64,000 nt of DNA from Streptomyces sp. HUAS MG91 (lineage in GTDB: Bacteria; Actinomycetota; Actinomycetes; Streptomycetales; Streptomycetaceae): positions 248,001-312,000 of the forward strand of contig NZ_CP159534.1 of NCBI RefSeq assembly GCF_040529335.1, written 5' to 3'. Below the pieces are notes generated by a model. It was not told the origin of the DNA. It ran no database searches and was given only the letters and a program-made list of their open reading frames with translations. Shown piece by piece: positions 16,501 to 24,276 of the stretch (positions within the stretch are counted from its first letter, which is position 1; the number at the start of each line of letters is the position of its first letter). The translations under genes were made by a program, and so were the position numbers.

Positions 16501-17187
16501 TCAGGGGCGGTCGGCCCGGGGGATGTCGCCGGTCACGGAGATGTCGTCGGCCCTGGGGATGTCGTCGGTCAGGGAGATGCCGAGCGCGTCCTCCAGCGCG
16601 GCGACCGTCCGCGCGGGGTCCTCGGCGTGCACGGTGGCGAAGCCCAGCTCCGCCGCCGGGGGCAGGTACTGCGCGGTGTCGTCGGCGAACACGCACTCCT
16701 CGGCCGGCAGGCCGAGCCGGTCCAGGACGAGCTGGAACATCTTCGGCTCGGGCTTGCGTGTGCCGTGGAGTTCGGACAGCACCACGGCGTCGTAACGCTC
16801 GTCGATGGCGTATCCGTCGTAGAGGTTCCACGGCGTGAGGCCCACGGAGTTCGAGAGGATGCCGACCTTCACCCCTGCCCGGCGCGCGGCGGCGGCCGCC
16901 GCGACCACCGTGGGCTCGGGGCTCAGGTCGGCGAAGATGCGCCCCATCAGGTTGTCCGGGTCGACGCCGAGGAGCCGGCCGGCCGCCTCGTTCCACTCCG
17001 GCTGGCCGATGGCGCCCCGCTCCAGTTCCTCGGTGCGGCGGATCCCCTCGGGGTTCAGGTAGAGGCCGGTGAGCAGCGTCCCCTCCGCCAGTCCCGCGCG
17101 CCGCTCGAAGGCGAGCGCGGCGGGCAGCAGAGGGGTCGTCAGCACACCACCGAAGTCGAGGACCAGGCCTTTGCGATGGAGAGTCAT
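16501..17187 (-). CDS. HAD-superfamily hydrolase (subfamily IA)
   Basis: A 228-residue phosphatase-like protein. Motif I LVLDFGGVL has nucleophile Asp11, with Gly instead of Asp at +2 (DFGG form, seen in several HAD-IA groups). Motif II is ILSNSVG, the motif III Lys is in GTRKPEPKMF, and motif IV is VFADDTAQYL. A helical cap spans residues 20-85. The last 25 residues hold an imperfect repeat of IPRAD. Start ATG 17187 has AAGGTG before it; GTG 17193 is also possible. Substrate unknown. Confidence 0.88.
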   Translation of the reverse strand: MTLHRKGLVLDFGGVLTTPLLPAALAFERRAGLAEGTLLTGLYLNPEGIRRTEELERGAIGQPEWNEAAGRLLGVDPDNLMGRIFADLSPEPTVVAAAAAARRAGVKVGILSNSVGLTPWNLYDGYAIDERYDAVVLSELHGTRKPEPKMFQLVLDRLGLPAEECVFADDTAQYLPPAAELGFATVHAEDPARTVAALEDALGISLTDDIPRADDISVTGDIPRADRP

Positions 17188-17251
17188 ACGCACACCTTAG
17201 AGCGTGGCCGGAACGTGCGCCGTGCCGGTAGGTGTGTTTCCGACCGAGGGG

Positions 17252-17259
17252 CACATGTG
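17252..17259. promoter_or_regulatory. CACATGTG element between pheA-like and HAD genes
   Basis: The core sits in GCACATGTGTGC, 65 bp upstream of the HAD hydrolase start and 30 bp beyond the pheA stop. Confidence 0.35.
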
Positions 17260-17288
17260 TGCCCGTTCGGCGGGTCCGCGCGTACTGC

Positions 17289-18128
17289 TCAGGCGCTCCG
17301 CTCGCGGTGCGGGTCGGCGGGGAAGACGCCGAGGACCCGGACCTCGCTGGAGAAGAAGCGCAGTTCGTGCAGGGCCAGGGCGACGCGCTCGTCGTCGGGG
17401 TGACCCTCGATCTCGACGTAGAAGCGGCTCGCGCTGCGGCCCGCTCCCATCTGGTAGCTCTCGATCTTGGTGAGGTTCACACCGCTGCTGGCGAATCCGC
17501 CGAGCGCCTTGTACAGCGCGCTCGGGATGTTGCGCACGCAGAAGAACAGGCTCGTCATCGTCGGCTCCCCGAGGGCCGGAGCCGGGGCGGCCTCGCGCGA
17601 CAGGACGACGAACCGCGTGGTGTTGTCCGGGTCGTCCTCGACGCCCGCGCGCAGCACCTCCAGACCGTGCAGCGCGGCCGCGGCGGGCGGGGCGAGCGCC
17701 GCGTGCCGCGGATCGCCCAGCTCGGCGACCTCGCGCGCGGCTCCCGCGGTGTCGTCGCAGACGAGGGTGCGCCAGCCGCCCTCGCGCAGCAGCTTGCGGC
17801 ACTGGCCGAGCGCGTGCACGTGGCTGCGGACGCACTCCACCTGGTCCGGCGTCGTGCCGGGCACGCCCATGAGGTCGAAGCGGATCGCGAGGAAGTACTC
17901 GGCGACGATGAACAGCCCCGACTCGGGCAGCAGGTGGTGCACGTCCGCGACGCGTCCCGCCGCGGAGTTGTCGACCGGGATCACGGCGACATCGGCCGTC
18001 CCCAGCGTCACCGCGTCCAGGGCCTGCTCGAAGCTCGTGCACGGCAGTTGGGGGTCCCCGGGAAAGAGGGCGCTCGCGACGGTCGCCGAATTGGATCCGA
18101 GTTCACCCTGGTACGTGACGGTTGTCAC
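17289..18128 (-). CDS. pheA: Prephenate dehydratase with variant ACT domain
   Basis: A 279-residue enzyme converting prephenate to phenylpyruvate. The catalytic domain shows YQGELGSNS at the N-terminus, the PVDNSAAGRV loop and the conserved Thr-Arg-Phe in NTTRFVVL. The ACT domain (about residues 185-265) carries PSALYKAL and TKIESYQ. The classical Phe-binding motif is ESRP, so Arg-Pro is replaced, as in the ESYQ group best known from alphaproteobacteria; feedback control may differ. The start is GTG 18128 with GGAAGGG upstream; ORF start 18173 adds a non-homologous tail. It stands outside any aromatic-pathway cluster and may be a second copy. Confidence 0.85.
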   Translation of the reverse strand: MTTVTYQGELGSNSATVASALFPGDPQLPCTSFEQALDAVTLGTADVAVIPVDNSAAGRVADVHHLLPESGLFIVAEYFLAIRFDLMGVPGTTPDQVECVRSHVHALGQCRKLLREGGWRTLVCDDTAGAAREVAELGDPRHAALAPPAAAALHGLEVLRAGVEDDPDNTTRFVVLSREAAPAPALGEPTMTSLFFCVRNIPSALYKALGGFASSGVNLTKIESYQMGAGRSASRFYVEIEGHPDDERVALALHELRFFSSEVRVLGVFPADPHRERSA

Positions 18129-18371
18129 CGGTTCATGCCCTTCCACGTGGTTCTGTCGCCGGGCGGCGGCCACTCACTCGCACACCGCACCTCGTGCAGT
18201 ATCGGTGCTCCGAGGGCCGGGAGCCGCATCCGGGGGTGCCGACCGTCGAGTGCGGGCCACGGCACGGGGCGGGGCGGTACGGCGCGTTTCACGGTCAACT
18301 TACTTATGGAGAGCCGTCCGCGGGCGACGAGAGTGGGGCGTGCCCGCCTCGGCCCCAGGGAAGGACCCCAC

Positions 18372-18845
18372 GTCATGAGCGACTATGAACCAGGCGTCCC
18401 GACCGGCGGAGGACTCCCGGACCGTCGCCCCCGGCTGACCCTGGACATCGAACGCGTCCTGGGCGTCCGGGCCCGGCAGGCCATCACGGCCGGGTTCCTG
18501 TTCGACCCGGCGGCGCCGCTCGTCGTCTCGGTGGAGTTCGCCGCGGAGGCCGGTCCGCGGGTGCTGTGGCGGATCGGGCGGGACCTGCTCCAGGAAGGCC
18601 TGTACTCGATGAGCGGCCTGGGGGACGTACGGGTCTGGCCCGCGGCTCCGCAGGGCGGGACGACGGCCCGGATGCAACTGGCCTCCGGGGACATGGCCGC
18701 CCTGTTCGAGCTGCCCGTGCCCCCGCTCGCCACCTGGCTGGCACACACGTACGAACTCGTCCCCGCCGGGCAGGAACTCGCCGGCGTCGACTGGGACGCC
18801 ACGGCCGCCGGTCTGCTGCACGGCCCGCGGGCCCACTCCGACTGA
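18372..18845 (+). CDS. SsgA-like (SALP) sporulation and cell-division protein
   Basis: A 157-residue SALP, a family restricted to morphologically complex actinomycetes that steers septum-site choice and peptidoglycan remodelling in sporulation. Family features are visible: PLVVSVEFAAEAGPRVLWRIGRDLLQEGLY, the GDVRVWPA strand and the C-terminal FELPVPPLATWLAHTYELVP block. A hydrophilic 25-residue N-terminal extension is unusual against the roughly 135-residue norm. ATG 18372 follows GGAAGGA. It is followed 55 bp later by the CHASE3 kinase. A second SALP lies at 20696-21106. Confidence 0.92.
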   Translation, partial: VMSDYEPGVPTGGGLPDRRPRLTLDIERVLGVRARQAITAGFLFDPAAPLVVSVEFAAEAGPRVLWRIGRDLLQEGLYSMSGLGDVRVWPAAPQGGTTARMQLASGDMAALFELPVPPLATWLAHTYELVPAGQELAGVDWDATAAGLLHGPRAHSD

Positions 18846-18900
18846 TCACCGAGAGCGCACCCCCGCGCGGACACCCCCTCACACCCGGGAGCGAGCCCCG

Positions 18901-20298
18901 ATGGACATGGCACCGTGGCGCGGCAAGCGGTCGCTGGGCCTCACGAGTCTCACGGTCGCGGCGAGCGGACTGCTGGCCTCCCTGATCGGCGTCGCGTTCG
19001 CCGTGCTGCTGTGGGCGATCGCCGACGCGAACAGCTCGGTGTCGGACCGGCGCGCGTCCCGGACGGCGCTGGTGGAGGCCGGAACCATGGAGCAGTTGCT
19101 GCTCGATCTGGAGACGGGACAGCGCGGCTTCGTGATCACCGGACGGGAGGATTTCCTCGACCCGTGGCCGGCGGCGCGCGAACGACTGCCGTCGGCATCG
19201 CGCCGGTTCACCGGGAGCGCCACGTCCCCGGCCCAGCGCCGCGCGGCCGAACGGATCGCGCGGGACGTCGCGTCGTTCCTCCACGCGTACTCGGAGCCGC
19301 TGGTCGCGATGGTGCGCCGTGGTGACCCGGCGGCGGCCGGGCTGGAGCGGACCGCCGAGGGCAAGCGGCGCGTCGACGCCCTGCGCGCCCGGTTCGACGC
19401 CTACATGGCGGACGAACGGGCCCAGCTCGCGCGCCGTACGGACGCGGCCGGCACCAACAGCCGGCAGGCGGTGCTCACCGCGGCGCTCGGTCTCGCGGCG
19501 TCCCTGGCGCTCGTAGCCGTCTTCACCGTCCTGCAACACCGGGCGGTGGTACGGCCGGTGCGGGGCGCGGCGGCCGCGGCGCAGGAACTCGCGGGCGGCG
19601 ATCTGAGTGTGCGGGTGCCGCCCAGTTCGGTGGCGGAGATCGGAGCGCTCGGCACGTCTTTCAACACCATGGCGGCCTCCCTCCAGGACAGTCGCCGGCG
19701 CATCATGGAGAGCACCGAGGCCGTGCACCGGCGCACGGCCCGCGATCTGCACGACGGAGCGCAGCAGCGGCTGGTCAGCCTCATGATCGAGCTGCGGCTC
19801 GCGCGGGAGCTGATCCCCGGCACACAGGCGCCGGCGCTCGATCTGCTGGACCAGTCGATCGACAACGCGCAGACGGCGGTCAACGAACTCCGTGAGCTGG
19901 CCTCCGGCATCTATCCGCTCGTCCTCACGGTGAAGGGGCTGGTGGCCGCGGTGAAGGACCTCGCGGCGCGGTGCCCGGTGCCCACGGTCGTCGAGAGCGC
20001 GAACGAGCGGCGGATCTCCCCCACCGTCGAGTCGAACGCCTACTTCGTCGTGGCCGAGGCCGTGACCAATGCGGTCAAGCACGCGAAGGCCTCCCGGATC
20101 GACGTCTGCGTCGACTTCGGCGAAATGCTGCGGATCAAGGTCTCGGACGACGGGATCGGCGGGGTGGGCAAGGCGTCCGCCGGGAGCGGGATGACCGGTC
20201 TGGCGGAGCGGGTGGCGGCCTTCGACGGCCGGGTGACCATCGACTCCCCCGCCGGGGGCGGCACCACCCTCCTCATCCGGATACCGATCCCCGCCTGA
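18901..20298 (+). CDS. CHASE3 sensor histidine kinase, NarX/DegS type
   Basis: A 465-residue membrane kinase. Transmembrane helices are at about 13-40 and 189-211 and enclose an extracellular CHASE3 domain (ETGQRGFVITGREDFL typical). A HAMP linker covers 212-264. The HisKA_3 domain has phospho-acceptor His284 in RDLHDGAQQRL. The HATPase domain has the N-box AEAVTNAVKHAK, the G1 box SDDGIGG and the terminal GGGTTLLIRIP. Its likely partner is the NarL-type regulator at 21307-21966, one kilobase away across the WhiB-like and SsgA genes. Signal unknown. Confidence 0.94.
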   Translation: MDMAPWRGKRSLGLTSLTVAASGLLASLIGVAFAVLLWAIADANSSVSDRRASRTALVEAGTMEQLLLDLETGQRGFVITGREDFLDPWPAARERLPSASRRFTGSATSPAQRRAAERIARDVASFLHAYSEPLVAMVRRGDPAAAGLERTAEGKRRVDALRARFDAYMADERAQLARRTDAAGTNSRQAVLTAALGLAASLALVAVFTVLQHRAVVRPVRGAAAAAQELAGGDLSVRVPPSSVAEIGALGTSFNTMAASLQDSRRRIMESTEAVHRRTARDLHDGAQQRLVSLMIELRLARELIPGTQAPALDLLDQSIDNAQTAVNELRELASGIYPLVLTVKGLVAAVKDLAARCPVPTVVESANERRISPTVESNAYFVVAEAVTNAVKHAKASRIDVCVDFGEMLRIKVSDDGIGGVGKASAGSGMTGLAERVAAFDGRVTIDSPAGGGTTLLIRIPIPA

Positions 20299-20315
20299 TC
20301 GGTGCGGGCGCGTCG

Positions 20316-20618
20316 TCAGCGCGGGGACGCGTCGTGCTCCGTCGTCCTGCCTGCCGGGTCCGCGCCGAGCCGGCGGCGGTCCTTGCCCGACAGGCCGCCC
20401 CAGACTCCGTAGGACTCCTCGTGCGCGAGGGCCGTCGCGGCGCACCGGTCGGCGACCGCGCAGCCGGCGCAGATGCGGCGGGCCCGCTCCTCCCGGTCGC
20501 GGCGGGCACGGCCGCGCTCGCCCGACGGGGAGAAGAAGACCGCACTGCTCATGCCGCGGCAGGCGGCCTGGTCCTGCCACTGCCAGTCGACGAGGAGGGG
20601 GCGCGGGAAGCTGTGCAT
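20316..20618 (-). CDS. WhiB-like [4Fe-4S] regulator
   Basis: A 100-residue Wbl protein. It has the four cluster Cys: one in DQAACRGM and three in RRICAGCAVADRC (C-x2-C-x5-C). The GVWGG turn and the basic GKDRRRLG tail contact sigma factor and DNA. The ATG at 20618 has GAAAGG upstream; the longer upstream frame is not homologous. Wbl proteins bind the HrdB-type sigma factor and respond to redox or NO. Its place inside a block with two SALPs and a two-component system suggests a developmental or stress role. It is not clearly WhiB, WhiD or WblA. Confidence 0.92.
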   Translation of the reverse strand: MHSFPRPLLVDWQWQDQAACRGMSSAVFFSPSGERGRARRDREERARRICAGCAVADRCAATALAHEESYGVWGGLSGKDRRRLGADPAGRTTEHDASPR

Positions 20619-20674
20619 CGTCTGCCTTTCGAAGGGTGTGGGAGCGAAGGCGCTCAAGGAACATGTGGGGGACA

Positions 20675-20710
20675 TTCCGTCGGCTGTTCCGCCGGCTATT
20701 CCGCCGGCTG
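20675..20710. repeat. Three tandem 12-bp repeats at the end of the ssgA-like gene
   Basis: TTCCGTCGGCTG, TTCCGCCGGCTA and TTCCGCCGGCTG follow one another. The last unit encodes the final residues of the SsgA-like protein and the middle unit begins at its stop codon. A slippage-prone array. Confidence 0.7.
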
Positions 20711-21106
20711 GACGAGCAGGTCCCAGTCCACCCCGTCGAGTTCGGTACCGCGGGGCACCAGGGCGTAGGTGCCTGCGAGCCACCCGGCCACCGCTTCGGC
20801 GGGGATCTCGAAGAGGGCGGTACGGGTACTGCCCAGCCGCAGGCAGAAGGCGGACCGCTCGCCGTCGGGGCCGTCCACCGGCCAGAGCACGACATCGCCC
20901 TCACCGGCCCGGGCAACCAGGCCCTCGGTGAGCAGTTCGCGGGCGAAGACCCAGCGCACGAGCCGCTGGCCGTCGCCCTCGACGACCAGGGTGACGGCCA
21001 GCGGGTCCCGCGTGTCGTACGAGAACTCGCCTGCCCGGCGCAGGGCCAGCGCGGAGGTCACCCAGTGGGTGATCTCCACGGGGAGGTGGGTGAGGTGTGT
21101 GTCCAT
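20696..21106 (-). CDS. SsgA-like (SALP) sporulation and cell-division protein
   Basis: A 136-residue protein of standard SALP length. Residues DPLAVTLVVEG, VRWVFARELLTEGL, DVVLWPV and FEIPAEAVAGWLAGTYALVPRG match the family core. ATG 21106 is preceded by AAGGAG; the ORF extension to 21319 crosses the divergent promoter and is not real. It lies just upstream of the WhiB-like gene on the same strand (77 bp gap) and may be co-transcribed with it. It is divergent from the NarL regulator, and two CACATGTG elements lie between them. Confidence 0.92.
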   Translation of the reverse strand: MDTHLTHLPVEITHWVTSALALRRAGEFSYDTRDPLAVTLVVEGDGQRLVRWVFARELLTEGLVARAGEGDVVLWPVDGPDGERSAFCLRLGSTRTALFEIPAEAVAGWLAGTYALVPRGTELDGVDWDLLVQPAE

Positions 21107-21223
21107 GGTCGTCTCCTTGTGTTGTGTGGCCGTTCCGATGAGGCGGAAACTCCCGCCAGTCTGCGCGGCGGTAGCGGCCGGGTCTGTCGTGCGGCCCCTC
21201 GGGCGGTGTCGGGGCGCCCTCGG

Positions 21224-21231
21224 CACATGTG
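21224..21231. promoter_or_regulatory. CACATGTG element, left copy in the ssgA/narL gap
   Basis: One of two copies whose centres are 46 bp apart between the divergent SsgA-like and response regulator genes. Confidence 0.45.
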
Positions 21232-21269
21232 TGGGGCACACCCCACAGCGTGGTGCGGCACGGTCCCGC

Positions 21270-21301
21270 CACATGTGCGCGAGACACCTCGCGCTAGGAT
21301 C
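21270..21301 (+). promoter_or_regulatory. Leaderless promoter of the NarL regulator with overlapping CACATGTG element
   Basis: TAGGAT (21296-21301) ends 5 bp before the ATG. Seventeen bases upstream, the -35 position (21273-21278) falls inside the second CACATGTG palindrome (21270-21277), so the element could control access of RNA polymerase. Confidence 0.5.
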
Positions 21302-21306
21302 CCGCC

Positions 21307-21966
21307 ATGAACCCACCATTGCGGGCGGTGCTCGGGGAGGACCAGCCGATCGTGCGCGAGGGCATCGCGACGATTCTGCGGACCGCGGGCATCGACGTGG
21401 TCGCCGCGGTCGACAACGCGACGGACCTCGTCCGTGCCGCCGACGAACACCGCCCCGACGTCGTGATCACCGACATCCGGATGCCGCCGGAGCTGGAGGC
21501 GGACGGGCTGGACGCCGTGCGCGAGATCCGCGCGGCGCGTCCCGGGACCGCCGTGATCGTCCTGTCGCAGTTCCTCGACGCCTCCTACGCGCTCGATCTC
21601 GTCGGGGACGATCCGAGCGGCGTGGGATACCTGCTCAAGGAGAAGGTGGCGCATCCCCAGTTGCTGATCGACGCCGTCGAGCGTGTCGTGGCCCGCGACT
21701 CGGCGCTCGACCCGGACGTCATCGCCGCGCTGCTGGGCCGCAAGCGTCCCGAGGATCCGCTGGCGGCCCTGACGCCGAAGGAGCGGGAGGTCCTGGCGTA
21801 CATGGCCGAGGGGCATTCCAACACGGGCATCGCGGCGCTGCTGTTCGTGAGTGTCGCCGCCGTGGAGCGGCATGTGACGGGAATCTTCATGAAGTTGGGG
21901 CTCAGCCAGGCGGCGTCCGGGCAGCACCGCCGGGTGCTCGCGGTGTTGCGCTACCTCGGCCAGTAG
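21307..21966 (+). CDS. NarL/FixJ-family response regulator
   Basis: A 219-residue regulator. The receiver domain has acidic pocket residues in GEDQPIV, phospho-acceptor Asp in VVITDIRMP (near residue 58) and Lys in YLLKEKV. The C-terminal LuxR helix-turn-helix (LTPKEREVLAYMAEGHSNTGIAALLF) is complete. It is the probable partner of the CHASE3 kinase. The promoter is very close to the ATG, so translation is probably leaderless. Convergent with the receiver-only protein downstream. Confidence 0.94.
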   Translation: MNPPLRAVLGEDQPIVREGIATILRTAGIDVVAAVDNATDLVRAADEHRPDVVITDIRMPPELEADGLDAVREIRAARPGTAVIVLSQFLDASYALDLVGDDPSGVGYLLKEKVAHPQLLIDAVERVVARDSALDPDVIAALLGRKRPEDPLAALTPKEREVLAYMAEGHSNTGIAALLFVSVAAVERHVTGIFMKLGLSQAASGQHRRVLAVLRYLGQ

Positions 21967-21985
21967 CGGTCCCGGCGCCGCTTCT

Positions 21986-22351
21986 TCAGTGCGCGGCGGG
22001 GGCGAACAGCCCCCGCAGGTCGGCGTCGACCAGCCTGTCCTTGGGGACGAACGATTCGATGCCTGCTCCGCGCAGTTCCTGCCGCGACCAGAGCGACTTG
22101 TCGGTGGAGGTCAGCACGACCCTCGGCGGACGCTCCTCACGGGTCAACTGCCGGGCCACGCTCAGGCCGTCGACGTCGGGCAGGTGGAGATCGAGCAGCA
22201 CCCCGTCGGGCCGGTGCGCCCGCACCGCGGCCAGGGCCGACGCGCCGTCCGGCGACTCCGCCACGACGCGCAGGCCCCGTGCCGTCAGCAGCATCGTGGC
22301 GACGCGGCGGAATCCGGGGTCGTCGTCGACGACGACGATGTTGATGCACAT
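21986..22351 (-). CDS. Stand-alone response-regulator receiver protein
   Basis: A 121-residue protein made only of a receiver domain: acidic VVDDDPGF, phospho-Asp in GVLLDLHLPD (near residue 54), Thr in VVLTSTD and Lys in FVPKD. There is no output domain, so it may act by protein contact or as a phosphate sink, perhaps for the adjacent kinase. The upstream 65 bp hold the dyad TAGGGGAATCCCTA, typical of NarL-type binding sites, so the neighbouring regulator may control it. Confidence 0.88.
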   Translation of the reverse strand: MCINIVVVDDDPGFRRVATMLLTARGLRVVAESPDGASALAAVRAHRPDGVLLDLHLPDVDGLSVARQLTREERPPRVVLTSTDKSLWSRQELRGAGIESFVPKDRLVDADLRGLFAPAAH

Positions 22352-22387
22352 GATCTCAGCTTGCCGGGCGGTCCGACGGTGCGGCCA

Positions 22388-22401
22388 TAGGGGAATCCCT
22401 A
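22388..22401. promoter_or_regulatory. TAGGGGAATCCCTA dyad
   Basis: TAGGG and CCCTA arms around GAAT, 36 bp upstream of the receiver-only gene. The form is like NarL-family binding sites; a hairpin role is also possible because TTTT follows. Confidence 0.35.
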
Positions 22402-22416
22402 CGGTTTTGTGTATGG

Positions 22417-24009
22417 CTAACGCGTCGCCCGGGCCAGGCCGCTCCGGTCGCTCAGCGGGACCTCCTTGATGAACAGGGTCACCAGGAAGGCGATGAGGGC
22501 GATCGGGGCGACGTAGAGGAAGATGTCGCCGATGCCGTGTCCGTAGGCGTTCTCCAGCCAGGTGCGGACGGGGGCGGGCAGCAGGGCGAGGTCAGGGAGC
22601 GAGCCGTCGCCGGAGGCCCGGGCGGCGGTGAGCCGGTCCGCGGGCGCGAGGTCGGTGAGGGTGTCGCGGGCGTAGTGGCCGATCCGGGTGGTGAGGATCG
22701 CGCCGAGCACCGAGACGCCGACCGCGCCGCCCAGGGAGCGGAAGAACGTCACCGTCGAGGACGCGGCGCCGAGATCGTCGGCCGCCACCTGGTTCTGGGT
22801 GCACAGCACGAGGTTCTGCAGGGTCATGCCGACGCCGAGCCCCATCAGGGTCATGCACAGGGCGATGAACACGTACGGGGTGTCGTGGCGGAGCATGCCG
22901 AGCAGTGCGAGGCCCGCCGTCAGCAGGATCCCGCCCGAGAGCAGCCAGCCCTTCCACCGGCCGGTGCGGGTGATGACGCGGCCGGAGACGGTCGAGGAGA
23001 CGAACAGTCCCGCGATGAACGGGATCGTCATGAGGCCCGACCGGGTCGGCGAGTCACCGCGCGCCAGCTGGAAGAACTGGCTGAAGAAGACGGTGCCCGC
23101 GAACAGGGCGACGCCGACGAACAGCGAGGAGAGGGAGGCGAGCGCGATGGTCCGGTTGCGGAACAGCCGCAGCGGGATGATCGGTTCGGCCGCCCTGGTC
23201 TCGACGTAGAGGAAGGCGAGGGCCAGCAGGAGGGCGCCCGCGACCGACGCACAGGTCTGCCAGGACAGCCACGCGTACTTGTCACCGGCGAAGGTGACCC
23301 AGACCAGCAGCAGGCAGACGGCCGTGCTGACGAAGAAGGCGCCCGCCCAGTCGACCTCGGCCGCGCGTCCGGTCACCGGGAGGTTCAGCGTTCGCTGCAG
23401 CACCACCAGGGCGACGAGCGCGAAGGGGATGCCGATGAACAGGCACCAGCGCCAGCCGAGCCAGCTGGTGTCGGTGATCACACCGCCGAGCAGCGGGCCT
23501 CCGACGGTGGCCACCGCGAAGGTCGCCCCGAGGTATCCGGAGTAACGCCCGCGCTCCCGTGGGGAGATCATCGCGGCGAGCACGACCTGCGCCAGCGCGG
23601 ACAGTCCGCCGCCGCCGAGGCCCTGGATCACCCGGGCGGCGATCAGTGTGGCGGTGTTCGGCGCGAGGCCGGCGACGAGGGAGCCGACGGAGTAGACGAT
23701 CAGTGCCGACTGGACGAGCACCTTCTTGCTGAACTGGTCGGCGAGTTTGCCCCACAGCGGGGTGGACGCCGTCACCGCGAGCAGGGACGCGGTGACGACC
23801 CAGGTGTAGGCGCTCTGGCCGCCGCCGAGGTCGCCGATGATCCTGGGCAGGGCGTTGGTGACGACGGTCGACGACAGGATGGCGGCGAACAGTCCGAGCA
23901 GCAGTCCCGACAGGGCGCGCATGATCTGCGCATGGGTCATCGCGGCGGGCTGCGGCCCGCCGCCGGGGTGGGCCTGGGGCCGTACGTCGGCGCCCGGGGT
24001 GGTGGTCAT
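22417..24009 (-). CDS. MFS drug-efflux transporter, DHA2 (EmrB/QacA) family
   Basis: A 530-residue protein with about 14 transmembrane helices. It contains the DHA2 motif LPRIIGDLGG in helix 1, TPLWGKLADQFSKKVL (motif A) after helix 2, the GLGGGGLSALAQVVL stretch and a motif-C-like GPLLGGVITD in helix 5. It is a proton antiporter exporting hydrophobic compounds. ATG 24009 with AAGGAC upstream is preferred over 24057. It is divergent from the LAL regulator, which may control it. The PSR/V tail after the last helix is cytosolic. Confidence 0.93.
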   Translation of the reverse strand: MTTTPGADVRPQAHPGGGPQPAAMTHAQIMRALSGLLLGLFAAILSSTVVTNALPRIIGDLGGGQSAYTWVVTASLLAVTASTPLWGKLADQFSKKVLVQSALIVYSVGSLVAGLAPNTATLIAARVIQGLGGGGLSALAQVVLAAMISPRERGRYSGYLGATFAVATVGGPLLGGVITDTSWLGWRWCLFIGIPFALVALVVLQRTLNLPVTGRAAEVDWAGAFFVSTAVCLLLVWVTFAGDKYAWLSWQTCASVAGALLLALAFLYVETRAAEPIIPLRLFRNRTIALASLSSLFVGVALFAGTVFFSQFFQLARGDSPTRSGLMTIPFIAGLFVSSTVSGRVITRTGRWKGWLLSGGILLTAGLALLGMLRHDTPYVFIALCMTLMGLGVGMTLQNLVLCTQNQVAADDLGAASSTVTFFRSLGGAVGVSVLGAILTTRIGHYARDTLTDLAPADRLTAARASGDGSLPDLALLPAPVRTWLENAYGHGIGDIFLYVAPIALIAFLVTLFIKEVPLSDRSGLARATR

Positions 24010-24276
24010 GAGGTGTCGCGTCCTTACGTGGGTGAGGGCGTGGGCGGTGACCGGCACCGGCGTTTTCTCGCGTCGCCCGGCGCGGGCCGGGCACGGGGTG
24101 CGGACACCGCCTCAGTCTCGGGGCGCGTGCAGGACACACACATCCGTCGGTTGACTGCGTCCCGGGTGTGCCGGGCCCTCCTCGGCCGCCAGCGGGAACC
24201 CTCCCCGAGCCGCCTGCCGTGCGGCGATCACGCGCTTCTACACTGTCCCGGTACGAGAACGGGGACAGGGACACCG

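Noticed and set aside
20675..20710. Tandem repeats as a CRISPR or regulatory array
   Set aside because: Only three 12-bp units without spacers; they encode the end of the SsgA-like protein, so they are slippage repeats.
22537..24276. A 1518-residue open frame that would extend the LAL regulator far upstream
   Set aside because: The extra part is antisense to the DHA2 exporter and reads as low-complexity Gly/Arg/Glu. The LAL start at 24277 gives the family length.
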